Shown here: piece by piece, positions 27,188-35,357 of the stretch
How positions within the stretch are numbered: the stretch's first letter is position 1
How the letters are laid out: each line of letters opens with the position of its first letter
From: Streptomyces sp. MspMP-M5
GTDB lineage: Bacteria > Actinomycetota > Actinomycetes > Streptomycetales > Streptomycetaceae
Reading direction: 5' to 3'
NCBI RefSeq assembly: GCF_000373585.1
Contig: NZ_KB891854.1
Coordinates: forward strand, 62,001-126,000
DNA length: 64,000 nucleotides
Position numbers and translations under genes: made by a program
Notes under the pieces: model-generated
The model's database searches: none
Told to the model about the DNA's origin: nothing
Seen by the model: only the letters and a program-made list of their open reading frames with translations

Positions 27188-28780
27188 GTGGATCAGTTGG
27201 CCCTGCTGTTCGTCCTCCTCCTCGGAGCGGTGGTGATGGTGCCGCTCGGCGACCGGCTGGGCCTGCCCTCGCCGGTACTGATGACGCTCGCGGGCGCGGT
27301 GCTGGCACTGCTCCCGTTCGTGCCCAACGTCCAGGTGCCGCCGGAGTACATCCTGCCGATCGTGCTGCCGCCGCTGCTCTACGCGGCCGTCCAGCGCACT
27401 TCCTGGCGGCAGTTCACGGCCAACCTCCGGCCGATCTTCCTGCTCGCCGTGCTGCTGGTGTTCGCCACTACGGCGGCGGTCGCGGCGGTGGCCCAGGCGG
27501 TGGTGCCCGGGATGCCGGTGGCCGCCGCGGTCGTCCTGGGGGCGCTGGTCGCCCCGCCCGACCCGGTGGCCGCCACCGCGGTGGCCGGCAAACTCGGGCT
27601 GCCCCGCCGCATGGTCTCCATCCTGGAGGGCGAGGGGCTGTTCAACGACGTCACCGCGATCGTGCTGTACCACGTCGCACTGGCCGCGGTGGTCAGCGGC
27701 AGCTTCTCGGTGCCCGGCGCGGTGGGCTCGCTGGTGCTCTCCGCCGTCGTCGCCATAGCGGTCGGCCTGGCGCTCGGCTGGGTCACCAACCAGCTGATGG
27801 GGCGGCTGGGCGATCCGACGCTGCAGATCGGGCTGACGCTGCTGGTGCCGTTCGTGTCGTACGTGCTGGCCGAGGAGTTCAAGGGGTCGGGCGTGCTCGC
27901 GGTACTGACCTGCGGGCTGTTCCTGGCCGAGTACGCGGTCGACGCGGACGACGTGCTGGGCCGGCTGGCCGGCTACACCTTCTGGGAGGTCGTCGACACC
28001 CTCGTCACCGGCGTCGCCTTCGGGCTGATCGGCCTGGAGCTGCACAACATCATCGGCGCCGCCGCCGGCCGTTGGGGCCCGATGCTGGCCGCCGGCGCCG
28101 CGGTGGTGGGGGTGGTCGTCGCGGTACGGCTGGTGTGGCTGCTGCCCGCGGCCTGGCTCGCCAAGCGGATGCACAAGCGCCGGGACTACGACGAGGACAT
28201 CCCGATGAGCTGGCGCGAGACGGTCATCATGTGGTGGTCCGGGATGCGCGGGGTGGCCTCGGTGGCGCTGGCGCTGGCCATCCCGTTCGGCGTGGACGGC
28301 GGGCCCTTCCCGGCCCGCGACGAGATCCTCTTCATCGCCTTCGCGGTGGTGCTCTCCACCCTGGTCGTCCAGGGGCTGACGCTGCCGTGGCTGGTGCGCA
28401 GGCTGCGGGTGCGGGCCGACACCGACGCGGCGGACGCGCTGGAGCGGGAGCTGGCGCTGCGGGTGATCAAGGCGTCCAAGCGGCGGCTGAAGGAGGTCCT
28501 GGAGGTCGAGGAGGTGTCCGACGAGGTCGCCGACCAACTGGCCCGCCGGGCCTACGACATCGGGGCCCGGATCGCGCCGGACATCGTCGACGACGAGCGG
28601 CGCGAGCTGTTCGAGAAGCGCATCTCGCGGCTGAAGAAGGTCCAGCGGATCCAGAACGAGATGCTCTCGGCCGCCCGGCACGAGGTGCTGGCGGCGCGCA
28701 GCGAACCGGGCGCCGACCCGGAGATCGTCGACCGGGTGCTGCGCCATCTGGACATGCGGAGCCTGCGGGCGGCCCCGTAG
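27188..28780 (+). CDS. Na+/H+ antiporter, CPA1 family
   Basis: 530 aa. About twelve membrane helices form the exchanger domain (1 to about 400), with the CPA1 core blocks PPDPVAATAV and EGEGLFNDVTAIVLY, where the Asp of FND is the expected ion-binding residue, and WSGMRGVASVALALAIPF near the end. The last ~120 residues are a charged cytoplasmic region with helical Lys/Arg/Glu stretches, probably regulatory. The family exports sodium for protons and sets internal pH. It stands alone; the next gene is convergent. Confidence 0.9.
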   Translation: MDQLALLFVLLLGAVVMVPLGDRLGLPSPVLMTLAGAVLALLPFVPNVQVPPEYILPIVLPPLLYAAVQRTSWRQFTANLRPIFLLAVLLVFATTAAVAAVAQAVVPGMPVAAAVVLGALVAPPDPVAATAVAGKLGLPRRMVSILEGEGLFNDVTAIVLYHVALAAVVSGSFSVPGAVGSLVLSAVVAIAVGLALGWVTNQLMGRLGDPTLQIGLTLLVPFVSYVLAEEFKGSGVLAVLTCGLFLAEYAVDADDVLGRLAGYTFWEVVDTLVTGVAFGLIGLELHNIIGAAAGRWGPMLAAGAAVVGVVVAVRLVWLLPAAWLAKRMHKRRDYDEDIPMSWRETVIMWWSGMRGVASVALALAIPFGVDGGPFPARDEILFIAFAVVLSTLVVQGLTLPWLVRRLRVRADTDAADALERELALRVIKASKRRLKEVLEVEEVSDEVADQLARRAYDIGARIAPDIVDDERRELFEKRISRLKKVQRIQNEMLSAARHEVLAARSEPGADPEIVDRVLRHLDMRSLRAAP

Positions 28781-28820
28781 GGCCGGCGGGCCCGGGCGCG
28801 GCCCTCGGGGCGGTGGCCGG

Positions 28821-29966
28821 TCAGCGGCCCCCGGTGGCGCCCGGGCCGTGCCGGTCGTGCGGGGCGTCCCGGCCGTGCGGGCCGTCCGCCGGGCCGGACG
28901 GCAGGCCGCGCCGGTGCTCCTCGGCGGACGGCGCCGGCGCGGTGGCGATCCGCGGCAGCGCGTAGGCGTGCTCGGTGCGCAGCCACTCGATCATCCGCTC
29001 GCGGACCTGGCAGCGCACCGTCCACAGCGCGTCCGAGTCCCGGGCGGTGACCAGGGCGCGCACCACGATGGTGGACGGGGTGGTGTCGGTGACCACCAGG
29101 CTCCAGGACCGGGCGTCCCACTCCGGGCTCTCCTGGAGCAGCTCGTGCAGATGCTGCCGCATCTTCTCCACCGGGGCGGAGTGGTCGAGGTGGAAGAAGA
29201 CCGCGCCGGTCATCTGGGCGCCGCCGCGCGACCAGTTCTCGAACGGCTTGCTGGTGAAGTACGACACCGGCATGGTGATCCGGCGCTCGTCCCAGGTCCG
29301 CACGCTCAGGAACGTCAGGGTGATCTCCTCGACGGTGCCCCACTGGCCGTCCACGACCACGGTGTCCCCGATGCGGACCATGTCGCCGAACGCGATCTGG
29401 AGTCCGGCGAAGAGATTGCCCAGCGTGGACTGGGCGGCGATACCGGCGACGATGCCCACCAGCCCGGCGGACGCCAGCACGGACGTGCCCACCGCCCTCA
29501 TCTGCGGGAACGTCAGCAGCATCGAGGCCGCCGCGATCAGTATCACGGCCGCGGTCACCACCCGCTGGATCAGCGTCACCTGCGTCCGCACCCGCCGCAC
29601 CCGCGCCGCGTCCCGGGCGCCGGCCGCATAGCGGGTGTACGACGACTCCACGATCGCCGCCGCGGCCCGCACCAGCAGCCAGGCGGTGGCGGCTATCAGC
29701 ACCAGCGTCAGTGCCTGGCCGATGCCCACCGCGTGGTGCACCACGACCGGGATCTCGGTCTGGTCGAAGGTGCCGAGCAACAGGGCGGCGGCGAGCATGA
29801 GTTGGAGCGGTATCCGGCAGCGCCGCAGCAGCCCCCACAGCGGGGTCTCCGGGTGCCGGGTGTCGATTCGCGCAAGGGCCCGGTCGATCAGCCAGACCAG
29901 GACGGTCGTGACCACCAGCGAGCCCCCGACGACGGCGATCGGGCGCAGCACGGCCTCCAGGGACAC
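28821..29966 (-). CDS. MscS-family mechanosensitive ion channel
   Basis: 381 aa from GTG 29966, chosen for the GAGGAGGAG site upstream. Four hydrophobic helices occupy about 1-165; the pore-lining helix and conserved MscS beta domain follow: VLASAGLVGIVAGIAAQSTLGNLFAGLQIAFGDMVRIGDTVVVDG (about 165-210) and EEITLTFLSVRTWDERRITMPVSYF. The channel opens under membrane tension and releases solutes after osmotic downshock. The C-terminal ~50 residues are His/Pro/Gly-rich and disordered. It diverges from the dienelactone-hydrolase-like gene. Confidence 0.9.
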   Translation of the reverse strand: MSLEAVLRPIAVVGGSLVVTTVLVWLIDRALARIDTRHPETPLWGLLRRCRIPLQLMLAAALLLGTFDQTEIPVVVHHAVGIGQALTLVLIAATAWLLVRAAAAIVESSYTRYAAGARDAARVRRVRTQVTLIQRVVTAAVILIAAASMLLTFPQMRAVGTSVLASAGLVGIVAGIAAQSTLGNLFAGLQIAFGDMVRIGDTVVVDGQWGTVEEITLTFLSVRTWDERRITMPVSYFTSKPFENWSRGGAQMTGAVFFHLDHSAPVEKMRQHLHELLQESPEWDARSWSLVVTDTTPSTIVVRALVTARDSDALWTVRCQVRERMIEWLRTEHAYALPRIATAPAPSAEEHRRGLPSGPADGPHGRDAPHDRHGPGATGGR

Positions 29967-30054
29967 GGTCTCCTCCTCGGTGCGGTGTGCTCCTTCGGGT
30001 TCTCCCGACCGTAGCTGGCACGATGGGGGCAAGCGATCCAACCCCAGGGAAGTG

Positions 30055-30678
30055 ATGTCAGTGCCCGCCTCCGCCGAGCCCGCGACCAGCGGTTCCTCCA
30101 CCATCGTGCTGTTTCATTCGGTGTGCGGGCTGCGCCCCGCGGTGCACGCCGGCGCGGACCGGTTGCGCGCCGCGGGCCACGAGGTGATCGTCCCCGACCT
30201 GTTCGGCGGCCGGACCGCCGACTCGGTCGCCGACGGCATCGTGATCAAGGACGAGATCGGCAAGGACGAACTGCTCCGCCGCGCCGTCGCGGCCGCCGCC
30301 CCGTATTCCGACCGCGGACTGGTCTACGCCGGCTTCTCCTTCGGCGGCGCGGTCGCGCAGAACCTCGCCCTCGCCGACGAGAAGGCCCGCGGGCTGCTCC
30401 TGCTGCACGGCACCTCCGACCTCCCCGACGGCGCCGTCGCCGACGAGCTGCCGGTGCAGCTGCACGTCGCCGACCCCGACCCGTACGAGCCGCACGACTG
30501 GCTGAACGCCTGGTACCTGCGGATGCGCCGGGCCGGCGCCGACGTCGAGGTGTTCCGCTACGCCGGCGCCGGCCACCTCTTCACCGACCCCGACCTGCCG
30601 GACTACGACGCCTCCGCGGCGGAGAGCGCCTGGAAGGTGGCGCTGGGGTTCCTGGCCGATCTGCCCGAGCGGGGCTGA
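30055..30678 (+). CDS. Dienelactone hydrolase-family protein
   Basis: 207 aa from ATG 30055. An alpha/beta-hydrolase of the DLH group: VLFHSVCGLRPAVHAGADRLRAAGHEVIVPDLF at the start, nucleophile elbow GFSFGG (about 99-104), an Asp region DPDPYEPHDW and His in GAGHLFTDPDLPDYD. Classic dienelactone hydrolases use Cys in the elbow (GYCLGG-like); here the residue is Ser, so the substrate may differ. No catabolic genes are nearby. CACGATG at 30020-30026 may be a -10 element. Confidence 0.85.
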   Translation: MSVPASAEPATSGSSTIVLFHSVCGLRPAVHAGADRLRAAGHEVIVPDLFGGRTADSVADGIVIKDEIGKDELLRRAVAAAAPYSDRGLVYAGFSFGGAVAQNLALADEKARGLLLLHGTSDLPDGAVADELPVQLHVADPDPYEPHDWLNAWYLRMRRAGADVEVFRYAGAGHLFTDPDLPDYDASAAESAWKVALGFLADLPERG

Positions 30679-30698
30679 GCCGGGGCCGGTCGAGGCCG

Positions 30699-30736
30699 GG
30701 CACGGCGTTACAGGGCGGGGCCCCAACCGCCGTGCC
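30699..30736. terminator. Candidate bidirectional terminator hairpin
   Basis: GGCACGGCG (30699-30707) pairs with CGCCGTGCC (30728-30736) across 20 nt. It lies between the convergent hydrolase gene and the first DsbA-like gene. Confidence 0.45.
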
Positions 30737-30743
30737 GCGGCGG

Positions 30744-31673
30744 TCAGTTGCCGCCGGTCGGGTCCTTCTCGCCCTTGGCGATGCCCTGGCCGCCGCCGTC
30801 CTTGCCGGCGTCCCCGCCCTTGTCCGCGCCGCCCTTCGCCGGGCCGAACTCCGCGTCGATCATCTTGCGGAAGTTGGCCTGCGCGAGCGCCTCGTACTGC
30901 TGCTGCGTCATCTGCCGCTGCGGGATCTCCGCCATCGTCAGCTTCTTGTCGCCGTGCATGAAGGTGGGGGTGCCGCGCACGCCCTTGCGGCCGAAGAGCG
31001 CGGTCATCTCCATCGCCCAGCGGTCGTAGGTCCCGTCCTTCACCTGCTTCTCGAACGCCTTGTTGCCCTTCAGCTCCGGCACGTCGGCGGCCACCTTCAG
31101 CAGCTCGGCGTCCTTCGCGTAGAGGTCCTCGCGCTCGTCGGGGTGGTACTTGGCCGAGTACAGCGCCGACTTGTACTTCAGGAACACCTCGGGGCTGATG
31201 TTCAGGGCCGCGCCGAGCGCGCTCAGCGCGTTCTTGGAGCCCTCGCCGCCCTGCGCGTCGTCGATGAAGGAGTACATCGTGAAGCGGACCTTGAAGCGGC
31301 CGTCGTGGATGTCCTTGAGCAGTTCCCTGCCGGTGGTCTGCTCGAAGGCCGCGCACGCCGGGCAGCGGACGTCCTCGAAGACCTCCAGCGTCTGCGTGGC
31401 CTTCTTGTCGCCGATGAGGATCTCGGTGCCGTTCTTGCCCTGGGTGTGTGCCGGGGTGACCAACTTGGCCTCCTTGGCGGCCTCCCAGCCGGTCGGCTCG
31501 TTCGCCTTCATCACGGCGTAGCCGATGCCGCCGGCGACCGCCAGGACGCCGACGACGGAGACCGCCACGATCAGCTGCCGGCGCAGCCGCTCCTTCTTCT
31601 TCTCCTTCTCGCGCTGGGCGCGGATCCGCTCGCGGGCGGCCTGCTTGCTGGCCTGGGTGTTCCGGTTGCTCAT
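30744..31673 (-). CDS. Membrane-anchored DsbA-like thioredoxin, copy 1 (CPAC)
   Basis: 309 aa. A Lys/Arg-rich cytoplasmic start (1-32), one membrane anchor (about 33-54) and an extracytoplasmic thioredoxin fold of the DsbA type with an inserted helical domain. Active-site CPAC in FEDVRCPACAAFE, and the cis-Pro loop GVRGTPTF. Predicted to oxidise or isomerise disulfides outside the membrane. The last ~40 residues are Gly/Lys/Asp-rich. It is clearly paralogous to the next gene, sharing the same N-terminus SNRNxQAxKQAARER and the same KNALSALGAALN block. Confidence 0.88.
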   Translation of the reverse strand: MSNRNTQASKQAARERIRAQREKEKKKERLRRQLIVAVSVVGVLAVAGGIGYAVMKANEPTGWEAAKEAKLVTPAHTQGKNGTEILIGDKKATQTLEVFEDVRCPACAAFEQTTGRELLKDIHDGRFKVRFTMYSFIDDAQGGEGSKNALSALGAALNISPEVFLKYKSALYSAKYHPDEREDLYAKDAELLKVAADVPELKGNKAFEKQVKDGTYDRWAMEMTALFGRKGVRGTPTFMHGDKKLTMAEIPQRQMTQQQYEALAQANFRKMIDAEFGPAKGGADKGGDAGKDGGGQGIAKGEKDPTGGN

Positions 31674-32001
31674 GGGGGGTGTCCGATCCTTCGGTGCTGC
31701 CTGGCTGGTGCGGTACGGGCGTCAGACGGCGGCCGGGACGGGCGGGCCGCGGCGGCGTACGCAGTGCGCGGGCGGCGGGAGCGGGCGAGCGGCGTGCGGA
31801 CAGGCGGGGGTGCGGGCCCCCGCGCGGCTCCCGGGCGAGGCCCCGGGCCGGGCCGCCGGGCCAACTCCCCTCCCCTGCATGGCCGGGAGTCTGCCATGGG
31901 CACGACGGAAAACCGGGTCAAGATTTGGCATCGGCCGGCGTGCGCGCAGCACGCCGGCCGATGCCGGTGCCGGGGCGGAGCCCGGCGTCAGGACCCGGGG
32001 G
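31674..32001. other. Gap between the two DsbA-like genes
   Basis: 328 bp with no credible gene. The half next to 32001 holds the terminator hairpin of copy 2 (31927-31965); the rest (31674-31926) must carry the promoter of copy 1, though I see no convincing -35/-10 pair. The two paralogues are therefore probably separate transcripts. Confidence 0.5.
31927..31965 (-). terminator. Terminator hairpin after DsbA-like copy 2
   Basis: A perfect 17-bp stem (31927-31943 with 31949-31965) with a 5-nt loop, starting 37 bp past the stop of copy 2. The minus-strand sequence after it is AAATCTTGA, so there is no T run, as is usual in streptomycetes. Confidence 0.75.
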
Positions 32002-32850
32002 TCACTTCTTGAGGTTCTTGTCCACCTGGGCGGTGAAGTCCGCGACCGAGGACGGCGCGACCGGGCCCTGCGCGGTCTGGGTGCCCAGCTCCGCGCCGTT
32101 CATCTTCACCGTCGGGGTGCTGCGGACGTCCTTGTGCGAGTCGAACTCCTTGGACATCGCCATCGCCCAGGCGTCGAAGGTGCCGCTCTTGACGGCCTTC
32201 TGGAAGGCGGCGTTGCCCTTCAGGGCCGGGACGGTGTCGGCCACCTTGAGCAGGTAGCCGTCGTCGGCGAACTTGTCCGGGCCGGTCTCGTCCGGGTGGT
32301 ACTGCTTGGAGTACAGCGCGTACTTGTACTTCAGGAAGGCGTCCGGGGAGACGTTCAGCGCGGCGCCCAGCGCGCTCAGCGCGTTCTTGGAGCCGGTGCC
32401 CTGGAGGTTGCCGTCCAGGAACGTGCCGATGTGGTACTCCGCCTTGTACTTGCCGTCGCTGATGTCCTTCTCGACCGTCGCGCCGACGGTCTCCTCGAAG
32501 GCGGCGCAGCCGGGGCAGCGCGGGTCCTCGAAGAGCTGCAGGGTGTTCTTGGCGTCGGCCTTGCCGACGACGACGGTGGTGCCGTCGGGGCCGCTGGTGT
32601 GGGCGGGCGGGACGGGCTTGGCCTTGGCGGCCTTCGCCCAGACGTCGGCGCCGGAGCCGCTGCCGCCGCCGCTGCCGCCGGAGTTGGCGACCGCGAGGCC
32701 GATGCCGCCGGCCACCGCCAGCACCGCGACGACCGAGCCGGCGACGATCAACTGCCGGCGGGTGCGTTCCTTCTTGGCCTGCCGTTCGCGCTCGGCGCGC
32801 AGCCGCTCGCGGGCTGCCTGCTTGTTGGCCTGGCTGTTGCGGTTGCTCAT
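32002..32850 (-). CDS. Membrane-anchored DsbA-like thioredoxin, copy 2 (CPGC)
   Basis: 282 aa, same layout as copy 1: basic start, membrane helix (about 32-53), Gly/Ser-rich spacer and DsbA-like thioredoxin domain. Active-site FEDPRCPGCAAFEE gives CPGC instead of CPAC, which should shift the redox potential; the cis-Pro loop DVRSTPTV is kept. It ends VDKNLKK without the Gly/Lys tail of copy 1. Predicted extracytoplasmic thiol-disulfide oxidoreductase. The tandem arrangement points to gene duplication followed by divergence. Confidence 0.88.
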   Translation of the reverse strand: MSNRNSQANKQAARERLRAERERQAKKERTRRQLIVAGSVVAVLAVAGGIGLAVANSGGSGGGSGSGADVWAKAAKAKPVPPAHTSGPDGTTVVVGKADAKNTLQLFEDPRCPGCAAFEETVGATVEKDISDGKYKAEYHIGTFLDGNLQGTGSKNALSALGAALNVSPDAFLKYKYALYSKQYHPDETGPDKFADDGYLLKVADTVPALKGNAAFQKAVKSGTFDAWAMAMSKEFDSHKDVRSTPTVKMNGAELGTQTAQGPVAPSSVADFTAQVDKNLKK

Positions 32851-32962
32851 GACTGTTCTGCTCCGTGGTTTCCGTGGACCGTGGGACGGGATGCGCGCTA
32901 CCGGGGGCGTACGCGCCGTACCTGCCGTACGGGCGTGCGCCGGCCGCCGGGCCCGGAGGCCG

Positions 32963-33637
32963 TCAGGCGGCGAGCGCGCAGGGCGGTCCGCGGCGCACCA
33001 CGGAGTGCACGAGCAGGGGCCGGGACCGGGGGGTCGGCGCGGTCCGTACGGGGGCGGGCACCGCGCGGCGCGGCGTCAGGACGCGGCCCAGGACCGCGGC
33101 CGCCAGCAGCAGCGGGCGGAAGGCGAAGCCGGCCACCGCGCCCAGCAGCCGCACCAGCGCGGCCTCGCCGCGGCGCAGCCAGCCGGCCGCCAGCAGCCCG
33201 ACGGCCAGGTGCGCGGCGAGCAGCAGCAGCCAGGCCGGGGCCGGGGCGCCGCCCTCCCGGGTCAGCTGGGCCAGCGGTCCGCCGACCGGTCCGCCGCCGC
33301 AGAGCAGCATCGTGCTCAGCGAGTGGGACGGTCCGGCCGGGGCTCCGTCCGCGCCGTAGCAGGTGTGCTGGCCGAGGCTGAAGACCGCGTCGGCGGCCAG
33401 CTCCAGGGGGAGCAGCAGCCCGGCGATCCGCCAGTAGCCGCGCTCGCGGCCGGCCAGCGCGTAGGCCAGCGCGAACACCGCGGCGCCGGTCACGGCGACG
33501 GTGACCGGCGGCAGCGGCATACGGGAGAGCAGCACATGGGACGCCGACGACAGCGCGACGCACAGCGCCGTGAAGAGCGCCGCGCGCAGTGCCCGCAGGT
33601 GTGCCGCCGAGATGTCCATCGCCAGCGAGTGTGCCAT
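32963..33637 (-). CDS. Integral membrane protein of unknown function
   Basis: 224 aa from ATG 33637; an internal ATG at 33619 is a possible alternative, while the longer frame to 33799 overlaps the DUF2252 gene and is unlikely. Five to six hydrophobic segments are visible: about 17-33, 41-60, 67-85, 125-145 and 155-185. The loop before the fourth holds FSLGQHTCYG and a second cysteine in LLCGGG, so an extracytoplasmic disulfide is possible, which fits the neighbouring DsbA-like genes. The C-terminus is Arg/Pro-rich. I do not recognise the family. Confidence 0.7.
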   Translation of the reverse strand: MAHSLAMDISAAHLRALRAALFTALCVALSSASHVLLSRMPLPPVTVAVTGAAVFALAYALAGRERGYWRIAGLLLPLELAADAVFSLGQHTCYGADGAPAGPSHSLSTMLLCGGGPVGGPLAQLTREGGAPAPAWLLLLAAHLAVGLLAAGWLRRGEAALVRLLGAVAGFAFRPLLLAAAVLGRVLTPRRAVPAPVRTAPTPRSRPLLVHSVVRRGPPCALAA

Positions 33638-33692
33638 GGGGCCGGCTAAAGGGGTACTAAGGGGGCACGCCCGTGTGGTCGGACTCGCTCGT

Positions 33693-35012
33693 CTAGACGA
33701 CCGGGAACCGGCCGTCGCGGAGCAGGTCGACGAAGATCCGGTGGTCGGCGCGGGCGCGGGCCGCGCCGGCGTGCGCGAAGTCCGCCAGCAGCGGTCCAAA
33801 TCCGTCCTCGTCGGCCGCGAGGGCGGCGTCGACGGCCCGCTCGGGCCGGAACGGCACCAGCGGATGCCGCTGCTTGCCGTCGCCCGCGGCGTGCGCGGCC
33901 GCGGTGACCCGGCCGAGCCCGGCGACGGCCGCGGCGATCTCCTCCGGGTCGTCGAGCGCGGACCAGTCCAGCCCGGCCGTGTACGGGGCGACCTCGCCCA
34001 CCAGGAGGCCCACGCCGTCCAGCGCGGTCCAGCCCAGCCACGGATCGGCGTGCGCCTGGAGGGCCCGCCGGGCCAGCGCCGCCCGGTGCCCGTCGTGCCG
34101 GACGTGCTCCGCGACGTCCGGGACCGGGCGGTACCGGGCGAGCGACGAGGCCGGCGCCGGCCGCACGGTCAGCACCACATCGCTCTCCAGGACGTCGCTG
34201 GCGCCCTCCAGCAGCAGGTCGTAGGCGGCCGCGCCGTCCGTGCCGGGGCCGCGCCGGCCCACCACGTCCTTGATCCGGTACGCCTCGGGGCGGGCCGGGC
34301 CGGTCTCCGGCAGCGTCTCCAGATAGCCGTCGAACGCCGCCAGGACCGTGTAGCGGGCCGCCGCGTCCAGCTCGACGACGCCGCGGCCGCCGGTGAACCG
34401 CCGCTCCCCGTCGGACAGCTCGGTCAGCGGCGCCAGCAGCCCGGCCCGGGTCCGGCCGCGGGCCGCGCGCAGCACCGCGAGCAGCGGGCCGTCGGCGGTG
34501 TCCAGGGTGCACGGCGGCGCCGCGTCCGCGCCGGAGGCCAGCGCGTGGACGTGCTCCCGGTAGGACGCGGCGAAGGCCCGCACCAGTTCGGTGATCCGCG
34601 CATCGCTCAGCCCCCGGGCGTGGCCGAGCAGCGCCACCGAGGTCGCGCACCGCTTCAGGTCCCAGGTGAACGGGCCGACGTATCCCTCATCCGATCCGGT
34701 GACGCCGAACACCAGACGGCCCGTGGCGTCCAGGTAGGCGCCGAAGCTCCCGGCGTGCAGATCGCCGTGGATCCACACCCGGCTGGTCCGCTCGTCCAGA
34801 TACGGCGCTCCCTGTGCACCCGCGCCGGAGGCCGCCAGGTCGTGGTGGAACAGGGCCGCGGCGCCCCGGAAGAACGCGGTGGGGGAGCCGGCCATCCGGC
34901 GCAGGGCCGGCCCGGGGACGGCGTCGAGGGCGGCGAGGATCGCCCCGTCGCGACGGTCGGTGTCCTGGCCGGGGTGCGTGCTGTGCCGGGCCGGGGCATG
35001 GGGGATCGGCAT
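33693..35012 (-). CDS. DUF2252-family protein
   Basis: 439 aa from ATG 35012, with AGGAGG at ideal spacing. The DUF2252 family has a protein-kinase-like fold distantly resembling aminoglycoside phosphotransferases. The key block is RVWIHGDLHAGSFGAYLD (about 78-95, the Brenner-type GDLH motif), and further family blocks are FTWDLKRCATSV, YRIKDVVGRRGPGTDG and the C-terminal FAHAGAARARADHRIF. Substrate and role are unknown. It is divergent from dnaE. Confidence 0.85.
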   Translation of the reverse strand: MPIPHAPARHSTHPGQDTDRRDGAILAALDAVPGPALRRMAGSPTAFFRGAAALFHHDLAASGAGAQGAPYLDERTSRVWIHGDLHAGSFGAYLDATGRLVFGVTGSDEGYVGPFTWDLKRCATSVALLGHARGLSDARITELVRAFAASYREHVHALASGADAAPPCTLDTADGPLLAVLRAARGRTRAGLLAPLTELSDGERRFTGGRGVVELDAAARYTVLAAFDGYLETLPETGPARPEAYRIKDVVGRRGPGTDGAAAYDLLLEGASDVLESDVVLTVRPAPASSLARYRPVPDVAEHVRHDGHRAALARRALQAHADPWLGWTALDGVGLLVGEVAPYTAGLDWSALDDPEEIAAAVAGLGRVTAAAHAAGDGKQRHPLVPFRPERAVDAALAADEDGFGPLLADFAHAGAARARADHRIFVDLLRDGRFPVV

Positions 35013-35357
35013 CGCTGGTGCCTCCTGGAGTGCCGGGAAAGCTGACGGAAAACGGACGGAAAGCGGACGGAGATCAGACCGGAGAACGCACGAGGGCGCC
35101 CGGGAGTGCCCGGCGGTCCGCCCGGCGGGGCCCCGGCGGCGTCCCCGGCGGACTCCGGGCGGGCGCGGCGCGGGACGCCGCCCGTCGCGGCGGCCGTCGC
35201 CCCGGAGGGTCGCCGGGTGCCCCGGATCCGGCCGCCGCTGTCAGTCCCGGGTCGTAGACTTCAACACCGTCCCACCCATCCCTCCCGACCTCTCCGCCCG
35301 CCCCTTCCGACCGCTCCCGACGACCCTGACGACTGTCACCACCGGAGGTTCAGCGCC
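35013..35357. other. 345-bp divergent region before dnaE
   Basis: No gene is supported here; the dnaE reading frame stays open upstream but has low-complexity content. The part near 35040-35076 holds an 11-bp direct repeat, and TAGACT at 35257-35262 could be a -10 box for dnaE, giving a leader of about 90 nt. Confidence 0.5.
35044..35076. repeat. Three 11-bp direct repeats (GACGGAAAxCG)
   Basis: GACGGA recurs at 35044, 35055 and 35066, each start exactly 11 bp apart; the first two units differ by one base and the third diverges after GACGGA. The array sits 32 bp upstream of the DUF2252 start and could bind a regulator of that gene or of dnaE. Confidence 0.4.
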
